The position numbers were made by a program, and so were the translations under genes. From Stenocarpella maydis (lineage: Eukaryota > Ascomycota > Sordariomycetes > Diaporthales > Diaporthaceae), in the NCBI GenBank assembly GCA_002270565.1, contig NQMI01000007.1:862577-882239 (forward strand): DNA of 19,663 nucleotides. The letters are read 5' to 3'. The notes beneath the pieces are model-generated. The model worked only from the letters and a program-made list of their open reading frames with translations, was not told the origin of the DNA and did not search any database. Positions 9,335 through 16,088 of the stretch are shown here, piece after piece (the first letter of the stretch is position 1; every line of letters begins with the position of its first letter).

Positions 9335-9403
9335 AAGGAGTTACCCTAGACTTCGTTGTAAGGAGTTACCCTAGACTTTCTAGCAAGGAGTTACCCTAGA
9401 CTT
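9335..9403 (+). repeat. Three 25-bp direct repeats in the U3 of LTR A3
   Basis: AAGGAGTTACCCTAGACTT occurs at 9335-9353, 9360-9378 and 9385-9403, exactly 25 bp apart. Only one degraded relative is seen in LTR A2 (TGGAGTATACCCTAGTAACT, near 856). Position in U3 suggests an enhancer-like array, which is inference. Confidence 0.85.
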
Positions 9404-9734
9404 GCGAGTCAGGCGATTTTCGCTAAGTACGCCCAGTGCGTGCGTGACGCAAGATGAGTTTGGTGGCCGTGAGTCGATTATTTTGGCCTGCATTTGCACC
9501 TTAATTCAGACCTCTGCATTACCCTTATTTCTTACCCAAAAAGTATATGACTTAGTGCATTGGATAGCCTGATTTCTGAAGTTTGTATGTACTTAATTTG
9601 GGCATTGCTAGGGCTGTGGTTGGCTAGTTGCTTGGAACCAAAGATGGTGTGTTGGAAGGGCGAATTTTCCGGCATTTGCAAATTTGCACCAGAGCCGACC
9701 GCAGCGTGCCCAGGGGTGAGACGACGTCGGAGGG

Positions 9735-9741
9735 TATATAA
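9735..9741 (+). promoter_or_regulatory. TATA box of LTR A3
   Basis: GGGTATATAAGG stands just after the palindrome CGACGTCG (9722-9729). About 25-40 bp downstream, near CTTACAGAAGCCCAAC, transcription would be expected to start. The same arrangement is in LTR A2. Confidence 0.6.
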
Positions 9742-10349
9742 GGAGGGCTTACAGAAGCCCAACTTAATTCAATACAAAGTTGTCCAGACCATTGTCAATC
9801 GTCCCAATTCGCCTCAGAGCACCATACTGCGACCCTGCCGAAACACACACACGCTGAACTGAATGCTATTCTATAGCACAAATTCATCAGAAAATCCACC
9901 ATCATACTCCAGTCAAAAACCCTTACTTTACCTTTAGAATGCAGCTATACCTCCTGCGCCACCATTCCACCAGCCTCCTCTATAGAGCTCCTTCGCACAG
10001 CCTCAGCGGATTGCTCAGCGATCCGCACACGTTCGGCTTCAGCCTCTTCTTTTTCCACACGATCCAACTCCTCGATATTATTAATACCCCGGCGAATAGC
10101 GCGCATTATCTTCTCATACTATATCTTCTTCTGTTTTCACAGATGAAGGACCTTCTCCTCCACAGCTAACAACTTATCCTCCAGCTTCTAATGTTGCTCC
10201 GCAATATTACAAAGCTCCAAAGGACCAACGCCCTAAACGTTATAGCGGGAGCGACCCAGGCGAACACATTCAGCACAGCAACTGGAATCCTGCAGTAAGA
10301 CCTAACAAGAGCTAATGCCTTAACCCTTATAGAAGGAACAGGAAGGCAT

Positions 10350-10537
10350 GGTAACGGCATTCTGAAGAATGGCGGATAGAAGGAGATCTTAATCCACAAT
10401 CTTCTTGGCTTTTAAACCGTGGGATTTGGTAACTCTGCCCGATATAATGAATTAGGAAGGCATAAACAAAAAGCGCAAGGAGCGGAGATAAGCTTACAGA
10501 ATACTTTTAAGGATAAAAGAAGTAAGAAGGGAGATAG
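10350..10537 (+). other. 3' non-coding end of element B with polypurine tract
   Basis: There is no coding signal between the antisense ATG and the 3' LTR apart from whatever promoter the antisense gene uses. AAGAAGGGAGATAG at 10524-10537 directly precedes the LTR and is the likely polypurine tract. It resembles GAAGGGAGAAG before the LTR at 1735. Confidence 0.65.
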
Positions 10538-11003
10538 TATTATAAGCTAATAGCAATAGCACCCTAGGGACCCGTTCTAACAACCTGAGCCAGCAAAACA
10601 GGTGCCATAATGCAACCCCGCAGGCACTTGATGGTGGAGTTAGCACCCCAGGTCAGGACTAGGGTTAGGGTCAGAAACACACTCCACCAAGCTGGATATA
10701 TTGGATATAAGTTATCCAATATATCCCTAGCCTCGGCCCGGATATATTGAATATAAGTTATCCAATATAGCCTACTGAAGAGTCAGAATATATAATCATA
10801 TGGTTATTATCACAATAGATAGCTTTTATAGAACAGACTCTTTAGTCGTCAATCTAAGTATTCAATCCTAGTATTAGATAGCCTTACAGCTAGTGATTAT
10901 TGTTAGTTAACAATATTGCTTAACAACCGCCTAATAACGTATTCCGAATATAAACCCTTGATCTTTCAGGATTACATACTTGGAAAACCCTTTGATCATT
11001 ACA
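10538..11003 (+). mobile_element. 3' LTR of element B
   Basis: 466 bp, matching 2699-3164 end to end without a net length change. It starts TATTATAAGC (RIP form of TATTATGAGCC) and ends ATCATTACA. It is followed by ACTAG, the second target duplication, at 11004-11008. Confidence 0.88.
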
Positions 11004-11008
11004 ACTAG
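11004..11008. repeat. Target-site duplication ACTAG, right copy of element B
   Basis: Identical to 2694-2698 and directly after the LTR end. Confidence 0.85.
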
Positions 11009-12049
11009 TTGTTGTCTTGCTCTTTATTCTTATTATAATTACCTTCCTATCCATCATTATTGCCTTGCCCTATAGTATATGATTGGGAGGGGCGTTAAGA
11101 CCCTAATAATATAGTGCAATAATAAAGCATATCACATACTTCATTAGCAGTAGCCAGGGCTATTAGCTTAACAAAGTAGAACTCAGGTATATTACATATA
11201 GTATAGATAAGGTTGTTATATAATGGTTTGTCTTTAAGTGCTTCTTTATAGCTAAGTATTTAGGCATATTGCTTTATAAAATTTTTAATTAAGATTTCTA
11301 CTATTTCTAATAAGGTTTTACCTTTATTCTTCTACTATATTGATACAGAAGTAGTAGTATTTTATATTATTAAATATACTTGTTATCCGCTATCTATATT
11401 AAATTATTGCTTAAGTATAGTATATATTATAGCGAAGGTATCCTTATATATAATTAACTATATATAAAAATCCTTGGCTTTACTCCTGAATATTATGGGT
11501 AATGCTACCTGGAAGTAAGTTAGGTATAGGTAATTGTTTTTATGGATATTATAAAAGAAATAGATTTTATTATTAAGTATTTCATTTATTACTCTAGTAA
11601 ATTTCTTATTATTTAAGTAGTATTTAGCTATATTAGCAGATATACCCTTCTCTAATAATATAGTATATAGCCATTATAGAGGGATTGTAGCATGCTTCTT
11701 ATAGGCAGCTTGGAATTCCTCCCACTTGAGTAGTAATCTATAGCTATTAGAAGTTTTATAGTTATATATACCTTATAATTAATGGGATAAGGACTAAGGT
11801 CTAGGTATAGCTGGGGCAGTAGGTTGTAGTATAGGTCTATAGGTACTTAGGCCTATCCCTTTATTACTACTTGGTGCTAGTTAGCATTCCTTAAATGAAA
11901 GACTATTATTAAAGGGAACATAGTTACAATACCTCTTTAACCATATCATCTATTGGTGCTAGTATTACGCGGATACTGGGGCTTTTGGTAGGGAATCTAT
12001 GTCTAATAGTTCTATAAAGGCCTTTATATTATTATTAACTTATAGGTAT
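11009..12049 (-). pseudogene. Gag-like gene of element D, central segment
   Basis: Read on the minus strand from 12048, one frame stays readable for about 346 codons with TAA/TAG as the only interruptions. The segment Phe-Arg-Ser-Lys-Ala-Lys-Asp-Phe-Tyr, followed by a helical stretch with Thr-Thr-Thr-Ser, Lys-Thr-Leu-Leu-Glu-Ile-Val and Pro-Leu-Tyr-Asn-Asn-Leu-Ile, resembles the capsid part of fungal gag-like proteins; this is recall, not a search. It ends in a Gly/Asn/Gln/Lys-rich tract near 11010-11090, where nucleic-acid-binding tails are common. The frame joins on the right to the ATG segment at 12873-12946 and on the left to 2698. GGGAGGGGCGTTAAGACC near 11088 falls inside this frame. 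Confidence 0.6.
12045..12049. repeat. Target-site duplication GGTAT, left copy for LTR C
   Basis: GGTAT directly before TGTTCCGGGG. The same five bases are at 12868-12872, directly after GGAGCA. Confidence 0.7.
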
Positions 12050-12099
12050 TGTTCCGGGGTCTAGGGGAACCGGCATGTTTCGGAATCCGGAGGAAAACC

Positions 12100-12133
12100 A
12101 GCCTTGGCATCCCCCCCCCCCCCCTCCAAGGCT
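12100..12133. repeat. Hairpin with a C14 tract in its loop
   Basis: AGCCTTGG (12100-12107) and CCAAGGCT (12126-12133) form a perfect 8-bp stem. The 18-base loop contains 14 C in a row (12111-12124). A rho-independent terminator is not expected in a fungus. It may simply be a slippage-prone tract. Confidence 0.7.
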
Positions 12134-12478
12134 ATAAGAAGGGGCCTTCCTGCGTTGCTTTTGAGAAATTTCTAGTCCTAGAGAATCAATCTTTTTATAC
12201 CCTGTGAATTTGTATCTGTCAGATATATACGTGTGTACTGTGAAACTATTTCTTGTGCCCTCTTTTTCTGCCTCTCCTTTTTGACACCCTCTATTCCCCT
12301 CATAACTCTCCTATCGCGTCAGGGGCTCCTCTTCTTGCCTTCCACGCTCCTCTTGGGGTGGTTGCTTGATCAGGGCTCTGGCAGAACGTGTGCCTTTTTG
12401 TGTGTGTGGAGGTTTTGTCCTCTCGCTCTCCCCTCTGGGCCCGTTTTCACTGGTGTCTGCCCCATGAATCGAACATGG

Positions 12479-12653
12479 GTTTCTTCGGCCAACGAGGTTT
12501 CTTCGGCTAATGAGGTTTCTTCGGCTAACGAGGTTTCTTCGGCCAATGAGGTTTCTTCGGCCAACGAGGTTTCTTCGGCCAACGAGGTTTCTTCGGCCAA
12601 CGAGGTTTCTTCGGCCAACGAGGTTTCTTCGGCCAGCGAGGTTTCTTCGGCCA
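12479..12653 (+). repeat. 18-bp minisatellite in LTR C
   Basis: Nine full units and one 13-bp partial unit of GTTTCTTCGGCCAACGAG stand head to tail without spacers. Variants are C/T in the ACGAG part of units 2 and 4, CTAA in units 2 and 3, and CCAGCGAG in unit 9. Because 18 is a multiple of 3, the array stays open in several frames on both strands (Ser-Ser-Ala-Asn-Glu-Val forward; Ala-Glu-Glu-Thr-Ser-Leu or Gly-Arg-Arg-Asn-Leu-Val reverse). These frames are a by-product of the repeat. Confidence 0.95.
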
Positions 12654-12867
12654 TTATAAAGTTCCTCGGCTTTTGGGCCTGGATTCCCTGTTTTGTTTAT
12701 AAGGTTGTTAGCCACTTCGGGGGAGTGAATCTCTATACTTCTGATACTATTTGATTCTAATCAGAGCTATAGCGCCCTCTCGCTCTTGATAGAGGATTTT
12801 GCTATTATGCGAAGGCCAGATTTACCCTCCTGAGTTACCTATAGTTGACCTAGTGGCGATAGGAGCA

Positions 12868-12872
12868 GGTAT
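12868..12872. repeat. Target-site duplication GGTAT, right copy for LTR C
   Basis: Identical to 12045-12049 and directly after the LTR end GGAGCA. Confidence 0.7.
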
Positions 12873-12946
12873 ATATAAGGCTGGTCTGATCTCTATACTG
12901 AGCTAACTCCATTACCTCAGCTATATCTTGGACCCCCTCCTAGCAT
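12873..12946 (-). pseudogene. Gag-like gene of element D, first (5') segment with ATG
   Basis: The ATG at 12946-12944 opens 24 codons plus two bases (Met-Leu-Gly-Gly-Gly-Pro-Arg-Tyr-Ser, then one TGA and one TAG). When LTR C and one GGTAT are removed, the frame joins exactly to the frame that is readable from 12048 leftwards. The two leftover bases plus one base from the other side make an Ile codon. This in-phase join supports both the solo-LTR boundaries and this start, though an earlier start cannot be excluded. Confidence 0.5.
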
Positions 12947-13338
12947 ACTTAATTCAGTAATGAAGTATGAAACCTCTAGCCTAGCCATATGTTTTTAGAA
13001 AAGCTACTAAGGGATTTATATTTTTGGGCCTTAGAAATTCATTCCGATTGGATTTAATAACATCTAATTAGGGCTTATTTCCTTAAAAGGGATATAAAGG
13101 ACTGGTGTTAAAAAGGTTTGGTGGATTCTAACCGCCTATATTACCTGAAACTCTCTTGCCCTTAGATATAGTACCTAAAGGTTTAGCATGCTAATTCCCT
13201 AATATAGGTAAACTAGGTATAATAAAGCCCTGGTTTAACTAATTAGGCCCCTCTTTAGTTTTCCCTTTTGAGTTATTATTATAATATTTGGTTACCCTAT
13301 TAAATACTATATCTAAGATATTATCTAATATTATATAA
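12947..13338. other. AT-rich spacer without recognised features
   Basis: It lies upstream of the minus-strand gag-like gene and would hold its leader and promoter. All six frames are short and full of TAA/TAG. I recognise no LTR end, primer site or repeat here. Confidence 0.4.
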
Positions 13339-13589
13339 TGTTGGGTTGGGTGATGGTGGTGCTGAATGTTGCGTGCTTTTGTAGGGAGTTAAAGAGGTTC
13401 CTGCCCTACCAACTGCTGTCCTTCTGATTGGTAAGCTTGGAGCTTCCGCTGTTGTTGGCACCCCCCGCGGTCAGGATGGCTGGCATTAGTAGCATGAGGG
13501 TATTCCGGGTATTTATGTTGTCCTCTTCTGTGAGACTAGTGGTTAAGTAGCTCCTGCCTTCACCTATAGCAAGACTTTATAATACTTCA
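13339..13589. mobile_element. Candidate small solo LTR or MITE-like island
   Basis: A GC-richer island (TGTTGGGTTGGG to about 13562) stands out from AT-rich flanks by many TG and CA dinucleotides. TG at 13339 and CA at 13588-13589 are flanked by TATAA on both sides (13334-13338 and 13590-13594). TATAA is common in this DNA, so the duplication may be chance. No second copy is in the window. It does not encode a recognisable protein. Confidence 0.35.
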
Positions 13590-13660
13590 TATAACCTTCT
13601 ATACTAATACCTTTTACTTTAATTATACCTGGTTATTCCTATATATATCTTAGTAAACTT

Positions 13661-14012
13661 TGGATAGCACTTATGCTCTTATTTCTTCTGGATATGCCTG
13701 GTATAGAGAAACATTTAATACCTTCAGATAGTACTTATATCTTACCTCTTTTAAAGGACCTTTGGTATTAAGAAATATTTAACTTCACTATTACCATAAG
13801 GGAGTAATTAGGACCTGACTTATCCTGTATGCGTCTCTGCAGACCCTGAATAGCACTTATGCCTTTGCTTCTCCTAAACATGCTTATTATAGAGAAACAT
13901 TCAACAATCTTAAATAGTACTTATACCTTGCCTCTTTAGCCGCAGCGCTAGTGTAGAGAAATATTTGCCTTTATTATTATAGTAAGGGATAGATTAGGAC
14001 CTATATCTTCTA
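13661..14012 (+). repeat. 186-bp tandem duplication
   Basis: Two diverged copies begin at 13661 (TGGATAGCACTTATGCT) and 13847 (TGAATAGCACTTATGCC), with shared blocks TATAGAGAAACATT, AGTACTTATA, AAATATTT and TTAGGACCT. The period of 186 bp is 62 codons. Both translate to similar peptides (Tyr-Arg-Glu-Thr-Phe-Asn), so the duplication may lie in an old reading frame ahead of the gag-protease relic. Confidence 0.7.
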
Positions 14013-14242
14013 TTTTTCTAATAGGGGATATTCATTCTACTCCTCTATCTACTAGAGGTTCTCCCTCTAGAGGAAGGGAGCAGGATATAGATAAGGCAAG
14101 GGGGCTCTCATTAAAGAAAGGTCTACCTTAAGGACGCCAGTCTCCTTAGGAACCTGCCCCCACCCTATCTGGGACCTCTAATCAGGAGCATTATGCTCCT
14201 ATGCCACCTATTTAGGCGACTTCTCAGCCTATTATACCTTTA

Positions 14243-15480
14243 ATGTCTTTTGGAAATGCTGCCCTTTAAACCTTACTATTCCTTAGCTTTTAAGAGGATA
14301 TTTATAAAGGTAGGTCTAATTAGCTTAATCCTATAGTTGTAGCTTTCTATAGGGATATGGAACATTATAGTATTAAGAAGTTTGCTAAAGGCCGTCTGGA
14401 ATTTTTACTTCAAAAAGGAAGGATAAGCTTACCTTGCATTTAGAGATATTAGTCTCTAATTACTAGCCATCCCAAACTTAAGGGCAATATATCTCTTAGG
14501 GAACTAAAGAATAATTTCTAATAAAAAGGAGGTAGTGCTAGAAATACAGCAAGGGACTTCCACTATAGCTAGAGAGGGGAAAAGTAAAACAAAGGGTAAT
14601 CTAATTAGTCCGAGTAAGACTGAAAAGTCAACCAAAGCTAAGCCCAAATAAGGACCCCTAATCCCCCAGACCCCTAAAGCCAAGGCCATGAACGCCATCC
14701 TTACCACCTCAATCAAAATGCTGATTTCAGATATTCTCACGCTTGGCGAGACCAATGCTATTCTGATCAGAGAGCTCCTTACTCACAGGAACAATACCTC
14801 TCTTAATGAGTGGCCTTTCAAGCCAGTCCCAGATAGGGATATGCCTCAAGCCACAGGTCCAGGACTCAGTATAGTCTCTGCTTCATCCAAAATTAGATAT
14901 AAGCAATACTTAAGCTCTAATTAGACGCATATTATCAGGTATAAGGTAAATTTAATATCATCTCAAACTACTAATATAGTAAACTATAGTTGCTGCAGAT
15001 CCGCCTACCTAAATATTAAGATTGCTTTAGAGAGCCATAAGATCCTCCCAGCCCTACTAAATATAGGTATTAAGATAAATCTTCTTCCTTTATCCTATTA
15101 CCACCAGAATAAGTTATCCTATACTCCACTCCAAGATATAAACTCTATAGTTTATAATGGAGCATTACTAGCACTAATCAGAGTAACTAAGGAGTAAGTA
15201 TGCATTAGCCACAACAGGACAAGGGCTATTTTCTTTATTATAAATAATGAAATATATAACACCACCCACAATATCCTTTTAGAGATGCCTTTCTTTTTAG
15301 ATATAAACTTAACTTTTAAGCAATTAAGGGGGTTCCTTTTTTGCATACATTACTCTTAATGGGTTGCAAGTGATATATGGGCTGGGGAGGAGGAACCAGA
15401 AGCCCTTTCAGGTAGCTGCTACTAAAGCAGTCTTCTATTTAGATAGGTATATACCTTAGAGACCTGCAACCCGATTCCAG
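14243..15480 (+). pseudogene. Gag-retropepsin relic without reverse transcriptase
   Basis: Two overlapping readable stretches are seen. The first, from an ATG at 14243 to about 14515, is a helical, Lys-rich peptide (Phe-Tyr-Arg-Asp-Met-Glu-His-Tyr, then Leu-Glu-Phe-Leu-Leu-Gln-Lys-Gly-Arg) that could be a gag N-terminus. After a frame change near 14500-14560, a second runs through a Lys/Ser/Thr linker and a clean stretch (14688-14921) into a protease. The active site at about 15054 reads Ala-Leu-Leu-Asn-Ile-Gly-Ile-Lys-Ile-Asn-Leu-Leu, where retropepsins have Leu-Asp-Thr-Gly-Ala-Glu. Asp to Asn, Thr to Ile and Glu to Lys are all C-to-T type changes. Ile-Leu-Leu-Glu-Met-Pro-Phe-Phe at about 15280 matches the Leu-Gly-x-Pro-Phe end motif. 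No reverse transcriptase or integrase follows. Confidence 0.6.
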
Positions 15481-16088
15481 CCAGACCTAGAAAAGGGGGC
15501 AGATCACTATTAACGGGACCTATCCCCTAATATGCCTAAAGAAATTCATCTATAAGAGGGGAATTTAGGAGCCAGTAATACCTTTTCTTTGGGAGGACAA
15601 CCCTCCTAAAAGTTAACAAACCAGGAGGAAGCTATTAGAGATAGCCAGACACAATATCTTCCTAAATACACTAGATAACACACTCTATCCCACCACCCCT
15701 GATTAGGATAATAACAATTAGTACCAAGACTAGTCTCTTCCTAGCCGGATGGTCCCTTAAGCGCAGGCATGCTCGAATATAGATAGCTTATATAATTCAG
15801 ACTTATTGGATTCAGCTAATTAAACTCAAAGGATAATACTATATATGGACATTCCGCTTGTTAACCCCAATAACCCCAAGCTAAAGGAATATAAATTCTA
15901 GGATAAGATATAAAAAAGTTAAGATATAAAAAAGTTAAGACAACATTATATCTCTAATCAGATAAGTATACTTCTCTTAGGACTACATACAAGATAAAAA
16001 TCATCAGTTCTTAATTTACTACTAAAAGAAGTATTAGCAACCTGAAAAACTGGATCCACCCTAGCCTTGCCTAACCCTTCTGATCACC
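15481..16088. other. Unassigned AT-rich region
   Basis: Fragments of the protease-side frame continue to about 15600, then no frame is readable. A perfect 16-bp tandem pair, AAGATATAAAAAAGTT, lies at 15905-15920 and 15921-15936. I see no domain, and in particular none of the reverse transcriptase blocks that are still obvious in the equally mutated element B. Confidence 0.5.

Larger units (their letters stand above)
9294..9891 (+). mobile_element. Solo LTR of family A, copy 3, nested in element B
   Basis: 598 bp, from TGTTAAACGG to TTCATCAGA. It is the least decayed of the three A copies, with intact TATATAA and many CA/TG dinucleotides. The flanking AAATC duplication and the frame continuity of the interrupted antisense gene show that a single LTR sits at this site, as left after recombination between two LTRs. 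It does not pair with LTR A2 as the ends of one element, since element B fills the space between. The ORFs that cross it are not coding. Confidence 0.85.
9210..10349 (-). pseudogene. Antisense Cys-rich coiled-coil protein gene in element B, split by LTR A3
   Basis: The ATG at 10349-10347 opens a frame that runs to 9897. After removal of LTR A3 and one AAATC duplication (603 bp) it continues to a TGA at 9212-9210, for 178 codons. Residues 1-40 are Cys-rich (Met-Pro-Ser-Cys-Ser-Phe; Cys-Cys-Ala-Glu-Cys-Val-Arg-Leu-Gly at 24-32). Residues 45-125 form a charged coiled coil (Arg-Arg-Gly-Ile-Asn-Asn-Ile-Glu-Glu-Leu). Near the end is Phe-Asp-Trp-Ser. About eight in-frame stops fit Gln, Trp or Arg codons hit by RIP. 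This layout resembles a repeated family of fungal hypothetical proteins of unknown function. It lies opposite in direction to gag-pol, between integrase and 3' LTR, so it seems to be cargo of the chromovirus. No DNA-binding role is shown. Confidence 0.7.
2699..11003 (+). mobile_element. Full-length Ty3/Gypsy chromovirus (element B), RIP-inactivated
   Basis: The element is 8305 bp, including the later 598-bp LTR A3. Both LTRs are 466 bp and the pair is flanked by ACTAG duplications. The LTRs begin TATTA, very likely TGTTA before RIP, and end ATTACA. Inside, in order, are gag, a Cys-rich linker, aspartic protease, reverse transcriptase, RNase H, integrase, GPY/F module and chromodomain, all on the plus strand. 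Then come a 16-bp minisatellite, an antisense Cys-rich coiled-coil gene and a polypurine tract. The integrase-after-RNase-H order and the C-terminal chromodomain place it with the fungal chromoviruses. It is dead: every pol domain has stop codons, and catalytic Asp residues are Asn. It sits inside the older gag-like gene of element D. Confidence 0.9.
12050..12867 (+). mobile_element. Solo LTR of family C, barely touched by RIP
   Basis: 818 bp from TGTTCCGGGG to GATAGGAGCA. The ends form an imperfect inverted pair (TGTTCC and GGAGCA) and GGTAT flanks both sides. Removing it restores the minus-strand gag frame, so it is a single LTR. A second copy begins at 19620 with TATTCTAGGG. Over the 44 bases that can be compared, nearly all differences are C to T or G to A in the copy at 19620. 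The first 700 bp are GC-rich and full of CA and TG, unlike the surroundings, so this insertion is probably younger than the RIP of the region. The open frames that cross the minisatellite inside it are not supported as genes. Confidence 0.72.

Noticed and set aside
9532..9862. ORFs of 76 to 100 codons across LTR A3, and similar ones at 1108-1365 and 59-277
   Set aside because: They lie inside LTRs, are not conserved between the LTR copies and cross the TATA box and transcript start.
736..9891. LTR A2 and LTR A3 as the two ends of one element containing the pol genes
   Set aside because: LTR A3 has its own AAATC duplication and interrupts a gene, while pol is bounded by LTR B2 and B3 with ACTAG duplications.
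10166..10399. 77-codon minus-strand ORF
   Set aside because: It is the wrong frame over the start of the antisense Cys-rich gene. The frame with the Cys pattern and coiled coil is the supported one.
11084..11110. Polypurine tract plus LTR start (GGGAGGGG then GTTAAGACC) of a further element
   Set aside because: The stretch is within the continuous minus-strand gag-like frame, no second copy or matching LTR end is seen, and the first base would be C instead of T.
12479..12653. CRISPR-like array
   Set aside because: The 18-bp units are directly joined without spacers, and the DNA looks fungal. It is a minisatellite.
12233..12754. 173-codon plus-strand ORF (and 134- and 94-codon minus-strand ORFs) as repeat-protein genes
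   Set aside because: They are open only because an 18-bp repeat keeps all frames in phase, they overlap on both strands, and they lie within an LTR bounded by target duplications.
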